DNA of 64,000 nt from Podospora bellae-mahoneyi (lineage: Eukaryota; Ascomycota; Sordariomycetes; Sordariales; Podosporaceae). The notes below the pieces were generated by a model. That model saw only the letters and a program-made list of their open reading frames with translations. It ran no database searches and was not told where the DNA came from. Location: positions 2,108,001-2,172,000 of the forward strand of contig NC_085885.1 in assembly GCF_035222275.1 (NCBI RefSeq). The letters run 5' to 3'. Each line of letters starts with the position of its first letter. The stretch's first letter is position 1. The position numbers and the translations under genes are program-made. Below, piece after piece: positions 24,644-36,443 of this stretch.

Positions 24644-27600
24644 CTACATCATATTCCCTAACCCAGCCGCTGCAGCTACATTATCAAACCCAAGCCCGTG
24701 CTGAGCCTCGCCATTGATCCCAAAGAATTGAAACCTGTCCCTCCCATGTCAGCCAGTCATTCATACTGTATAAAAAGAACAATAAAAAACAATAAAAAAC
24801 AATAAAAAAACAATAAAAAAACAATAAAAAAACAATAGAAAAACAATAAAAAAACAATAAAAAAAACAATAGAAAAACAGTAAAAAAACAATAAAAAAAA
24901 GAGAACTCACCAGTCTTCCACATTCATCGTCGAGGGAAGCGGCTGCCCCTGCACCGAGCTCGTGCTCCAGCTGTCGCTCGGGCTGTTCCCATCCACCATC
25001 TGGCTGTCAAAGTTCGTCTGCCAGATATTCGCCCCCTGGTTCCCCGGGAACCCAGCCATCCCCGGCTGGAGCAGTCCGTTCTTGTTGCTGTTGTTGTTCG
25101 TATTTTGCATCGGGCTACCTGCTAGTCCTCTGTTGGTTGGCAAAGCTTGTCCAAACTGATGTTGTCCGTCCACGGGGGCGGGCCCACCTTGCATGTTCTG
25201 GTTCTGCATCTGAGCCATGACCGAGGCGTCCATGTTCTGATGGTGCTGGTGCGGCGAAAACTGCCCCTGGAACGGCGCTTGGACGCCCTCGGGGAACAAC
25301 TGATCCGGTTGAAAGTTTTCCCAGATGGACTGCGACAGGTTAGGTGAGTTTCTCGTGACCAGATAGAGGTCCGGTGGCGTGGCTGGAACAGAGAACGAAG
25401 GGTTAAATGGCGTTGCCGGTCGGGTGTGCGGGCGTGAGGCGGTCCCGCCCATGAATGCGTCGCCGTTGTTGCGGGTGTGAGGCGGCGGTGAGGTCGTGGC
25501 TGTGGCGGTGGCGGTGGGGGGAGGCATCGCGTTTGGATTCTGCTCCTTGTTCAGGAAACTGGGCGTTTGTGGCCGGGACCGTTCATAAGACTCCTGGTGC
25601 TGTGGCTGTGGCGTGTTAACCGAGAAATCGATCGCCATCTCGTCGTATTTGCGCTTCTCTTGCATCCGCTGATGCTGTTCCAGTTGAGAAAGGCTCTGCT
25701 GCGCCTTGCGGTGTCTCTTGCCAGCCGCCTTCTGCAGCCTCTCCTCAAGCACCTTGTTTCCGAGAATCGACTCGAAAAGGGTGTGCACCATCTTGCCCAC
25801 CAGCCAGACCTTGGACACATCCTTAAGAGCATCCATGCAAGTGCGGATCCGATCCTGCGTAACCTGTCGAATGGACTGCACCGGTGACCTGAGCTGGTAG
25901 ACGTGCATGATGAGCGCCGAGAACAAGCTGTACACCACGTACGCTGGGCAGTAGCGGAGCTCCCCGTGAGCTGTGAGGTTCTCAATAATCGAGGTAATCA
26001 TGGCCGCCGCCTGGAAAGCAATGTTGCGTGATGGGTAGGCCGAGTCTTCTGGGAACCTGTGGGAGCCACTCGGAGGCATGTGGGCGCGGTGAAGCAGGCA
26101 GAGTGTGGTGTAGTAGTTGGAATGAAGCAGCGCAGACCAGAAGTGATGCCTCGGCATCTCCCAGTACACAATCTTGGGGCAGTTTTGAAGCCAGTCCGCA
26201 AGCGCCATGTCGCTGTGTGTGAGGTCGATGGCGTTCTGCCGCCTGCCCTTGGCCGCCACCGAGTACTGCTGCGACAACACCAAGCCCATAATCTCACAGA
26301 GCTTGACATACTGCAAGAAGAACTGAACGTGAATGGGATCCGGCGGGTGTTCGCCAGTAGGGTGGTCGGCATCGTCCTCGATGAAGTCATCCTCGGTCAA
26401 CATCTCCACGTCCGAATCATCAAGGTTGATGTGACAAGGCCGCCCAAGCGCAACCGCCACTGACCGATCCCTAGTGAACAGTGTCCACCAGATGCGCTTC
26501 CATAACCTCTTGTCAGACCTGCTGAGCTGTGACCCCTCCACACTCCGGTGCATGCCCGAGCCCTGGGCGACGATGGTGGCGACACGGGTCCAGTAAAACA
26601 CATTCTTGGTGACGTCCTCGGGACCTTCCCAGTACCACCCCATCAACAAAAGGGACTGGACAATGGTCACCCGATCATCCTCATAGTTGGCATCGTACAG
26701 AGCCTTGGCTCTCTTGTAGAAAGTCAAGGCTGCCGGCGTCGAAGAGCCGTTGGCATCCATCAACTGAGAATTGGTACACACCCGTGACCCTGCCAACAGC
26801 ATGGCTTGTAGCAGAAGCAAAGACGGCGGGTTCTTGGGGTCCTTGTACCGGCGCATGAACTTGGTCTTGTTGATCACAGGGACGACGGGATGGATCCATC
26901 TGAAGTATGAGTCGATCAGCTCGTCGCAGAGGGACCTTGGCGGGAGCAGGAAGGCTCCTCGCTGGTGCAGGATTTCAATCTCGACATTGTCCAGCTCTGT
27001 CAGTCGTGCCCTGGATCCCTTGATATTCTCTGGCAGCGGGTAGTGGACGACATCTGCCGAGCTCTGACGGTCGTGAACAAGCAGCGTCAGGTTGGAAGAC
27101 TCTCCAAGGTAGGCCACCCTGCCGGCCTCGGTGATGGGGGCCCGCGTAAACTTGGGCTTCATGACCAGATTCATATAGTTGGCCAAGGTGGCATTATCAA
27201 ACTCCTCCTTCTTCTGTTGCTCCTCGGTAGGGGCGGTCAAGGGGGTAGCTTCGTGGGTGTGATAGACAGCAGGAGGTCGGGTGCCACTGGGAAAAGTGCT
27301 GGACCCGGGAGGAAGTGATGATGATCGATCGTCGACCTCGCCTCGTTCACTACAGCCGCCGCGTCAGCATCCAACTATCAGACCGAACAAGCATATAAAC
27401 TTTGAGCTATCAAGCACAGCACAGCAAGCGCACAGACGAGAACCCGAGTGCCTGGGCGAACCCGTGGAGAGCGAGGGCCTGCCACGCTATTTGTCGCAAA
27501 GCAAATAGATCAGGAGACAAAGGATATGGTGTGTGTGTGTGTATGTGTGTGGTGTCATTTACCTATCAGAATCCTTGGACTGGGCGATGCTGCTAGCCAC

Positions 27601-28252
27601 CTTTTTGCGCTTCGGGGTAGGGATGCGGCATTCGATCTGAAAGGCGACGCAGTTGGTACATGGCACGCCGAGGCTGGCGGCATCGCATCGAACCTGCAAC
27701 ACTTGACGTGAGCAAAACAATACGATAAGACGAGAGATGGCATGTTCGTACTTTGCGTGCGTGACATGTCTGTTGGAATGACTGGTCAGCTTTCGAGGTC
27801 CCCAATGATAACCAACAGCTTGGGGGGAGGGGGGTACGGATGAGCCGAGGCACCAGATAGGCGAGGTATCGCGAATCGCCGAGGGGCACGTCAGGCCGCG
27901 GGTTGTCACCAAAAGATAACCCACCAGCCAAGGCTGCTGAAATATGGGACGTGATATAACAGTAAACTACTCACCTCGCATGCTCTTGAGGCTCGTTGTC
28001 TGTTTCAATGGCAACAAGACAAAGTCAGCGCAAACCGTTCCATACCCTCAACTCCCCCGCATGGCGCAACGCCGCAGCGGCCGCACCGGGAACCCACCTC
28101 CTGAAGCTCAATCCACCGGCCGTGTTGGTTGTGGATGTCGTGCCTGCCGCTGACGGGGCGGCAGATGGCGATACCGACTGTTGCGGAGATGTGGACGTTT
28201 GCTTGTTGGATGCCGGCGCGGGGGCTGCCGGAGGCGTTGAATCGATCTCCAT
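24644..28252 (-). CDS. Zn2Cys6 transcription factor, FarA/CTF1 (fatty acid and cutinase regulator) family
   Basis: Six exons close in frame to 952 residues: 28252-28098, 27999-27975 (25 nt), 27769-27752 (18 nt), 27693-27563, 27349-24911 and 24734-24644. The Zn cluster ACETCHARKVRCD...C-TN-C...C has spacing C-x2-C-x6-C-x8-C-x2-C-x6-C and is assembled from three exons. The fungal-specific TF domain follows (WVHPVVPVINKTKF-like, TFYKRAKALYDANYEDDR, WKRIWWTLFTRDRSVAVALG), then a Gln/Pro-rich activation-like tail. The last exon restores VEDWFQFFGINGEAQ and ends AAAAGLGNMM, typical of FarA/CTF1-alpha. FarA proteins activate beta-oxidation, peroxisome and cutinase genes in response to fatty acids. 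The last intron (176 nt) is filled by an A-rich minisatellite on the plus strand. Assignment to FarA rather than FarB is likely but not proven. Confidence 0.92.
24781..24899. repeat. AATAAAAAAC minisatellite inside the last FarA intron
   Basis: About eleven units of 10-12 bp, mainly AATAAAAAAC with A-run length changes and a few AATAG variants. In the transcript this is a U-rich repeat (ATTGTTTTTT) that starts eleven bases after the donor and takes up two thirds of the intron. Confidence 0.85.
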
Positions 28253-30431
28253 CTTGACTGGACAAGGTTCGCTGGACGTCGGTCGATGTATATGGACGAG
28301 GCAAAGTATATCGCGTGCGTGTTTGAGACGGTGGGCTGAGGAATCCGAACTGCGAACGGTGGGATGAGTTAAGGTATGCTGTACTTGGAAAATCCAGCGA
28401 TCTAATTCGAGCCGGTGCTGTTGTTCAATGAGGCGAAGGTCTGGTCTGTATCCGGAGCTGCGTGGAATCTGGGAGACTAATTGGAACCTCCTTGGCTAGC
28501 TAGCTATCTGCCTGCAGACATTGAAGGGCAATTTGATTGTAAAATGGCAAGAAATGGTGCTTCGAAGGTGAAATGAGGTGGTGAAAGACAAAGCACCGGC
28601 TTACCGAAGACACGGAAGTCCAGGAGATCCAAGAGGTCGTGCGATGATTGATGCTCGTTGCCCTTTGAGGGTTTGAAGGGGGGTGGGCCGAGAGCGAGAT
28701 GGGGGAGAGCGAGATGGGGAACAGCCTAAGAACGGTCGATCCACCGCTCACAGAGCAGCGCAGGTGCAGCCTGCCAGCGCCTTTAGTGCAAAACGGTTGT
28801 CTTGGCCGAGCGTGCGGCCAGCCTCCGTCACCTGTGCAGCCACCGGGCTAGACAGGAATACCAAGAAACGCCCTTTTCTTGCGCGCCCCTCAAATTGACA
28901 GTTCGTCTCGTCGTGATGAATCGTGCTTGCTGGAGCGTTTGTGAGTACTTGCATATAGCGCAGCACCCCACTCACCTCAGCTGGGAACGGGAAGATGCGG
29001 ATGCGGGACGGGGTTGCCTGGCATGTGAGAGAGGGAGAATAGAAAGAGGGGGAGCTGTTCGTTTTCCAGAAATCCAGCAGAGGCAGCACCGATGAGTGTA
29101 ACAAACTTCTGGCCAACCGAGATTTATCACGCGGCTTCTCCTCCTTCTTCAGGAAGTCATCACCGGCCCTACTGTACACCACAAATCCGGGGATTCTTGG
29201 CCTTGAAACTTCCACTTTGCGCTGCCCCTGTCCACACCTCTCCACTTCGCGCTGTGCACTTATCATGGAGTTGCCTGCCACAGACTTGACAAGCTGCGCG
29301 CAATACGATCGATACATTGGCCGTTTCCGGATCGTTACTCTCAACGTCAGGTCACCACTCAGCCCATTGGATTTCCCGCGCATCCCGGTGATCCAAATAC
29401 GTACTGCTGCGGTGGACAGCTTCCAAAGCAGCGGACATCGCCAATGACCGCCAGGCGGGGGGGGGGGAAGGGGGGGATGGGTGCTCCAGCAGAGCAGCAG
29501 CAGTAAGTATCCAGTGTGGCAAGCAGTAGTCGTAAACGTTGTCCTTTGTTGATTTGTAAGAGGATTGCCAAAGTTTATCCTTCAACTATAAGGTAAAATG
29601 ACTAATAAAATAACTGACAGTCAACTGATCTTTTTCCTAAGCTAGGAAAACGAATTCCTCATAGATGTTTCACTACAACCAACCACTCATCTAATATCAC
29701 CGATTAGAGAATCATGCACCTTATGCAGTCCGTCCTGCATATACTCACCAACCTATGTAAAACCCCCTTTCGTACACCAACCGCAACTAGCACCTCCAAA
29801 TGCCCCCGAAACACAACCCAGCAGATTGGCACCCCGAAACAAGGCCAATTTTTGTTTAAACTAATAGCCAAGCTTTTACAAACTCGTCCCTTTCCTCCTC
29901 TCCCAGGTAGGTTCTAGCCCACGAATGGGTATCATCCCCGATAGGTGGTTTGGCACACACACACACACACACCCGGGAGGGAGGTTTGGCACCACGACCG
30001 GTCCCCGTCCTCTTTGGCGTTAGATTGCCCTGTGCCTGTCACATGCTTCCGGACTTCCCCTCTGACTTTTTTTCCTCAGAGAAAAAGACCTGGGGTAAGA
30101 AATCGGCCATGAGGGGAAGGAAGAAGAAAGGTCTCCCCTGCACAGAGTCCATAGGGCTGGACTAAGGAGTAAACGGCCAGGAACCCACCTTTGTTGTTAG
30201 CTAGTGACTTCTGTGCATAGGTATGGGATTTCAGACGAATATTGATATCCTACCTGGCATTTGAGATGGCACATGTAACCCCGAGTTTCCTGAGCCAAAT
30301 GCAATACACCAACAGATGATTCTCTACTAACGCTAAACACCTGTTCAAACTCCCCGCCCTTGATTATATGACTTCCACTCACCAACACCCCCCTTCCCCC
30401 CCTTACCATCCCAACCACTCCCACCCCCTGC
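28253..30431. other. Long upstream region of the FarA-like gene and CAP 3' flank
   Basis: About 2.2 kb without a supported gene. Fungal regulators often have long leaders and this may include one. A 211-codon open frame on the minus strand (28748-29383) has no recognisable motif and starts with a non-ATG codon. There is a G-rich run at about 29458-29478 and a (CA)8 repeat at about 29954-29971. Confidence 0.45.
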
Positions 30432-32242
30432 CTAGCCAGCATGACTAACAATCTCGTTCACCATCTCCCCTTTCTCCTCATCATAATACGAACAAATCTG
30501 ATTCGGCAGCGGCAGCTCCTTGTAGTCATCATCCTCCCCAATCACATTCACATTCACCCCCGTGCTCTTGCTCGTGAAAACCCTGGTGCTCTTGCTCTCC
30601 TTACTAAAGTAAATCTGCGCACCATCCACCTGATCCAGCAGCACCGTCGGAATCTTCCCCATGACCTGCAGCGCCAAGTTCTGCGACTTGACCGCGTCAA
30701 TGGTGGAGACCAAATCATCCACAACAAGAGACAATCTCGTCGTGTTTTCAATCGTGACAGCGTTCGCCTTGCCCTTGAGGACGATGGTGGTTTTGGTGCA
30801 CTTGGAGATGAGGAGGGAGTGGCTCATTTCGACTTCAATCTCGATGGGTTCGTCTTGGCTGTCGTAGTTTTCCTGGAAGAAAGTCATTAGCTTGGTTTGC
30901 GATAAAACCAAGACCGCAAGCACCTACAATGGTCCACTTGTTCCCTTCAAGCACCTTCTTGGGCGGCTTCTTAACCCGCATGCTCTCCGGCTTGGGCTTC
31001 TTCCCCGGAGCCGGGCTCTTCCCGCGAGCAGAAGAGCCCTCAGATGACACCACCGAGCTTGCGCGGAGCGACGGGTTCTTATGCGTCATCTCAGACTTGT
31101 CGACCTTCCTAAGACCCTTGGTCACCGCCTCGCCCTGGTTCAACTCCGAGAAAACAGCGCCAAACCCGCCGGCCGGAGCAGGCTCCGCCTTTTGCTCGTT
31201 AATCCTAAGAACCGGTGGAGGACCGGGAGGAGGGGGCGGGGGAGGAGGAGGAGGGGCACCGCCCGCTGGTGGCGCCGGAGCCGCAGGAGCACCAGCAGAA
31301 GGAGCATTTTCCAGAGCCTTTGCCACCTCGGAGGCATGCTGACCGTTGGGATTCCACGTGAGTCCATCAGGGAATCTGTCCTTGACGTATTCGATCAGTG
31401 CGGGAAAGATGTTGTAATAGGCCTTGATCCATTCAAGGTGCTTCGCATCGCCACTATTCACCGTTAGATCCTACCATCCAACGACCACGCAGTCCACCAG
31501 CCAATCTCACCTCTCCTTATTAGCCGTGATGACCTTGTTTCCAAAGAACTGCGCCGAGTCCCTAGCCTCCTGAACGTGCTTGTACGGCTTGGTGGGAATG
31601 GTAGGCCAGGCCAGCACAATGATGCTGTCGGCAACAGCCGAGACATGATTGAAGAAAGGATCCGACCTATGTGCCTTGTCCTTGATGGCATTGACGGCCT
31701 TGATAACGTCGGCAATCGGCTCAATCAACTTCTGGTACACAGGGGCATCGGCACCTTTAAGGTCGGGTCGCTTGGATTTGGTCGAAAGGTGGATGAACTT
31801 GGAGATCTCCGTGTACCCCTTCAGGGCCAGCCTGGCCTGCTCGGCGACAGGGCCACCAATCTCCTCGCTGAGTTTAACCCATTTCTCGACATGGTTGGCG
31901 ATGAATGCGTTGAAATCTTCCACTTGCTCGGGGAGCTCTTCTTTCACAGGCGCAGCGGGCTTCGGGGCTGGTGGCGGCGGAGGAGGGGGTGCGAGGGCTC
32001 TGATCAAGGGAGCAGGGGTGGAACTCTGGGGAGTGGTGGTGGACGATGGGCCCTGGGGTGTCTGGGCGGCGGCGGATTCGAGATCGATTGCTGACTGCGC
32101 GATGTCCTCCAGGCGCGAAGTTGCGGCTTCCAGTCTGCGCAACAACACCGTTAGGGGGGGTTCAATCGCTGTGGAGGCCGGCGTGGGTGGCATACCTCTT
32201 GATAAGAGTCGTAAAGTTATGCATGGTGCTATGGGTCGCCAT
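30432..32242 (-). CDS. Adenylyl cyclase-associated protein (CAP/Srv2)
   Basis: Exons 32242-32196, 32134-31511, 31453-30928 and 30872-30432 give 545 residues. The N-terminus RLEAATSRLEDIA is the oligomerising/cyclase-binding helix. The helical folded domain follows (FNAFIANHVEKWVKLSEEIGG, HLEWIKAYYNIFPALIEYVK). Then come the polyproline segments (PPPPPPPPGPPP) that bind profilin and SH3 proteins, a WH2-like region around the MTHKNPSLR motif, and the C-terminal beta-helix CARP domain ending EIVSHAG. CAP recycles cofilin-actin monomers and, in yeast, links Ras to adenylyl cyclase. It acts in the cytosol at actin patches. All three introns are 55-61 nt. A GA microsatellite lies within about 90-180 bases upstream of the ATG. 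Confidence 0.96.
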
Positions 32243-32378
32243 GGTGGGCGACAGGTGTGTGCCTAAGCAAAGGAGATGATGCGTACAAGTGTTTTGTTTT
32301 GTTGTTGTTGTTGTTGTTGTAGGTAAGTTGCAAGAGAGAAGAGAGAGAGTGAGTGAGAGAGAGGGAGAGAGAGAGGGA

Positions 32379-32425
<47 letters not shown>

Positions 32426-32776
32426 GATAAGTGTACTTACAACAAGCAGGTTCCAGATTGTTGGGGCGTTCGTAACTGAGCTGCCTCATCCTTGTGTCAA
32501 GCTAAGCTCCTGGCTCCAAGGGGAGGTGGGGTTGCTTGGAGCTCCACCCGCCGTATCCAATGATATCCATGTGTTTCTTACAGCCTCGTCGTTGCAAAGC
32601 CACTGCACTATGTCGGCTTAAAGGATCAAAACTTCTGCCTATGTCAGGATCATGATATATGTTTTTTATGTCACCTCCCTACCCAATACCTCGCTATATA
32701 GGTACTGCCCATCATTTTATATATAGCTTCCTTTTTAGTATCCACATGAGACCCCCCACATTCCACATACTCCCCA
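32243..32776. other. Intergenic between CAP and MCD4
   Basis: A 534-bp stretch holding the CAP promoter with the microsatellites and the MCD4 terminator region; no gene seen. Confidence 0.5.
32301..32424. repeat. GTT and GA microsatellites upstream of CAP
   Basis: A (GTT)6 run at 32301-32319 is followed by an imperfect GA tract of about 90 bases at 32333-32424, the last 37 of which are pure GA. On the CAP coding strand this is a CT-rich leader or promoter tract. Confidence 0.85.
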
Positions 32777-35700
32777 TCATATCCTCCCGTCAGCCTTCCC
32801 ATCGCCCACCACCCCATTTTTCTTCTCCCCATTTCCAACAACCTTCTCCTCCCTCTCAACCTCCACCCCCGAGATAAACACCCCGCTAACCGGCTCCAAA
32901 GCCGCCACAAACACACACAACAAGCTCGCAATCACAAAGTGGCTGATCGTGCTCCCAATCTCAAGCCACGACCCTTCATCCTTGACCACCCAAAAGAAAT
33001 AGAGCGTCAACACGTCACTGACCGCCATAACCGTCATAAACAGCGCCGAGGGCGCAACCCCCAGCCTCTTGTTCAGAATCCCAAGATTGGCCGAAATCAG
33101 AGCAAATGGAATCATCAACTTCAAGATCAACAGAGCGCCTTGCGAAAAGGGGTCAAAGATGGGAATGAGCCGCAGCACCGACTCGAGAGAGAAGGAAGAG
33201 ACAGAGGCGACGTTTCCGGTGGAGAAGAATGCTGACTGGATGAGCACCAGGAAGAACAGCGAGGTGCGGAGGTCGGGAAGAGTCAGAGGGCGGTGGTCGA
33301 TGCCCTCGGGAGATGGTGGTGGAGGGGGCGAAGCGCGGTAGATGGCGTGCTCGAGTCTCACCCAGCTGACCAGCACCGCAGAGAAAGCCACGTAGAAGAG
33401 GCCTTCATACGAGATGGTCAAGATGACAAAGGTCGGGGCGCAGGTGAGGAAGATGATGAGCAGCCGATGGAGGTAGTGCGTGTTCGACTCGTTGCTGGGT
33501 ACAAGCTTATAGGCCAGAGGCATCAGAAGAGACAACACAAGGACAACCCAGCCTACGATTTGGTTGCCTCGAGGAAGGCCTTGTTTGGCCTGCAGCGAGA
33601 GTGCGCTGGAGCGCGTGACAACCATGGCCAAGGCTGTGAGGCCAATTTGGACGCCCACAAGGGTGCGGGAGAAGTGATTTTGCGTTGGCGAGGCTTGTTC
33701 GGTAGGGCGGGAGAAGTCGGCGAGGATATAGTCTTCAAACATCAGATAAACAAGGCCGATAAGAACCATAATACCGCCACCGCCAACACTGATGAAGGGT
33801 CAGTATCGCTCAAGAAGTGGCTGGAGGGAGGGATACCAACATTTGATTAACATCCTCGGTCTTCATGGCCGGGAGCAATGTGAATGTGCTCATGGCCAGG
33901 CATGAGAGAAACCATGTGGCGGACAGAGCAGCATGCTCTCGCAGGAAAGAAAATCCATAGGCGATAGGCCAGAGAGCGCCAATTGCATAGAGACCCGTCA
34001 AGATCTCACGGTGAATGTATCCCAGCGCCTATATGAGTTAGCATCAGGATGATTTGGGTGAGGAAGACTGAGAAACACACCAGTGATACGATGATTGCAA
34101 TGTAAATTGCCGTGTTGAACAAAAGCGAAACAACACTTGCGCCCGACTTTACGTGGCCGAACAGTTGCTTGCCCCCCGCTGCAATACTTTCCCGTCGAGC
34201 ATAGACTCCCTCCCAGAAGAATACTGGGAAGAAAGCATAAAGATAGTAGGTAGGGGGCGACTTGGAGATGACGAAGGAGGCGTAAAGAGCAACCAGGATA
34301 GACGAGGCGACGACAGTGCCACTCAATGTTCTGGAAGGCTTCACCTTTCCGTGCAAGACATGCAAATCAATGACAGTCGTCAGAGCATATGCCATCCAGC
34401 CAAAGTACCCGATGGTGATCAAAGCTCGCAAGAACAGCCAGTCATATCTCTGGAGGTATTTGAGACCACCGAGCCCGATTTTCATCAGGGCGGCAGATTC
34501 CTCAATCGCCTCCTCATAATTTCCATTCCGGATAAGCTTCTTGACGTCGGCAACGCGACGTTCAGCCGTAAGACCGTTCTCGCTCAGCGGCTTATAAGGT
34601 CTGTACCTGAGCTCGGTAGCCATTTTCTGTTCCTCCTTGACGCGATACTGCTCCAGGACACCCTGAGCATTAACAAGCGATGCCTTGGCCTTTTCTTTCA
34701 AATCGGCCGCAAGGAAAGGTAACGGCAACTCGCCCACCGAGTTTGCGGGAAACTCGACCCCAATAAGATAAGCCATGAGCGCAGCAACGTCCGCCTGCGC
34801 AACATCGTGCCTCCTGACGTGGTCGAGATTCCAGTCCGAAGAGTACTCGTCATGTCCAGGGGCCACCCTTCCAGGGTACAGCTCAGGCTTGGCAACACCT
34901 GAGCCCCAAGAAATCAAGGGAGTTCGCGTGTTGTCCGGATGGCCGTCGCCGTGGCTTCCCCAGTCACTCATACCATGGTCGGCCGTGAACACAAATGCCG
35001 TCCTGCCGTCGCGATAGAAATCTTCGATCAACTCGGTAATTTCCTTTACGCCTTGGTCCACCACCTTGATATTATTCAGGTACTCCTTGGAATACGGACG
35101 GTGGAAGTGACCGGTGGTATCCAATCCCAAAAGATGCAGGAAGAAGACAATCCTGTCTTGTCGCAGCGCATCACCGAGCGTCTTGTTCGTCTTGGCCTCG
35201 GCGAACAGCTCCTTAACATGGTCGAATACCCAAAGATCCAAAACAAGAGCATCGCTCGAAAAGTCCTCCATTTCATGGCCGTACATGTAAGCATCAACCC
35301 TCCCAGGAACAGCACCGTGCTCAAACATTGGCAAAATATCGGGACTACCCCAACTCCAAGTATGTCTGCTGCGGTTGAACACGCTGTCAAAGTTGACCGG
35401 GTTCATCTTCCAGCCGGTGGTGACAGCCGAGACATCTTCGTAGAGACCTGCAATAAGCGCAACATGGCCTGGTCTGGATTCGGTGGGAACGCGTGTGTGG
35501 GAAACACCAAACGTGCCTTTCTCGAGGATCTTGGATCGCAGAAAAGGGGCCAGGGGTCTTGGCACAAGGTCGTTGTCGGATTTCGGGTAGGGCTCGGGGT
35601 GGGACTGAAATGCTTTGTCGGCGCGCAATCCGTCTCCTAGAAAGTACACATTGTGTAAGTTGAGAGACTTGACAAGAAAAGGGGCCAGTCGAGTGTACGT

Positions 35701-35880
35701 ACCCACAAACAAAACTAGACGATCCGCAGGCGCTCGCTGTGATGGTGGCCTTTCGACTTCGAACAGGCGCATTCCCGAGACGATGGGACTGACGAAGTAA
35801 ATGTCGAAAATAGAGTAAATGTAGGCAAGGTGAAAAATGACGGCAATTGCTAAAAACCGAAACCGTGGAAACGAAGCCAT
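32777..35880 (-). CDS. MCD4: GPI ethanolamine phosphate transferase 1 (Mcd4)
   Basis: Exons 35880-35703, 35636-34081, 34028-33841 and 33788-32777 give 977 residues. An N-terminal signal-anchor helix (LAIAVIFHLAYIYSIFDIYF) leads to the lumenal alkaline-phosphatase-like catalytic domain. It contains VGDGLRADKAF with the metal-binding Asp, GTFGVSHTRVPTESRPGH with the nucleophile Thr region, and TADHGMSDWGSHGDGH with the Asp/His metal ligands. From about residue 450 many membrane helices follow, as usual for Mcd4. It adds ethanolamine phosphate to the first mannose of GPI precursors in the ER. Intron 1 is 66 nt, keeps frame and has no stop, so retention would insert 22 residues into the catalytic motif. 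The third donor is taken as GTTGGT because only this keeps frame (VNQ-I-VGGGG). The start is shared upstream with divergent POL32. Confidence 0.95.
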
Positions 35881-36017
35881 ACTGGTACACGGTGGTGGCC
35901 GGGTGCGCCGACCTCGAAAGATGCAAGCTCTGGTAAATTGTTGCAACGAGAGTCGCGAAGCAAAAGAAGGATTAGATCAAAGTGGGCAAAACGATTGAGT
36001 ACTGGCGCAACATGGCG

Positions 36018-36018
36018 C

Positions 36019-36055
<37 letters not shown>
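36018..36055. repeat. (CAA)12 microsatellite in the MCD4-POL32 intergenic region
   Basis: Twelve perfect CAA units plus CA, 138 bases upstream of the MCD4 ATG. On the MCD4 strand it reads TTG repeats in the promoter or leader. Confidence 0.9.
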
Positions 36056-36348
36056 GTCAAAACAGGCGCGATGGAATATGTTGGAGGGGGAAAAATGGGT
36101 TCACGGTGGAGGACACTCAACGGTGAACCGTGATGGCTAAAGTCCCCAGGATCAGGTAAGCTTTTGGACGCCGACTGGTGGGTACACCAAACGTTTTCTC
36201 GCGCCTCGTTGCATCGGCCCGGCTGTCATCTGGGCAGGGGTCTTTCAGGGGCTGCAGGCCAGTCAACTGTGGGCAGTGGCTTTATAGTGGATAACGTGAC
36301 TTCGCGGCACCACTTTACGCTTTCCACAGGAGTAAAAGTCGCGACTTG

Positions 36349-36354
36349 ACGCGT
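36349..36354 (+). promoter_or_regulatory. MluI cell-cycle box upstream of POL32
   Basis: A perfect palindromic ACGCGT lies 90 bases before the POL32 ATG in the 563-bp divergent promoter shared with MCD4. MBF binds this element at G1/S genes in yeasts. A single copy could occur by chance. Confidence 0.4.
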
Positions 36355-36443
36355 TCCCATCCAGCACCTCATTCACTCCCATCCAACTGCCTCGCCCTTG
36401 GATCCATCAGTTTGAATGAAAACAATCACACCAGTCAATCATC

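Noticed and set aside
24907-24915. Stop codon directly after VEDW taken as the FarA C-terminus
   Set aside because: The TGA lies within a GTGAGT donor; the next exon restores FQFFGINGEAQ, a known family ending.
28748-29383. 211-codon open frame on the minus strand upstream of the FarA-like gene
   Set aside because: It starts with a non-ATG codon, has no motif or hydrophobic pattern and overlaps other chance frames; more likely part of a long promoter or leader.
34006-35946. N-terminal extension of Mcd4 upstream of 35880
   Set aside because: The extension starts with TTG and encodes a Cys/Arg-rich non-conserved stretch; MASFPRFR followed by the signal anchor is the expected start.
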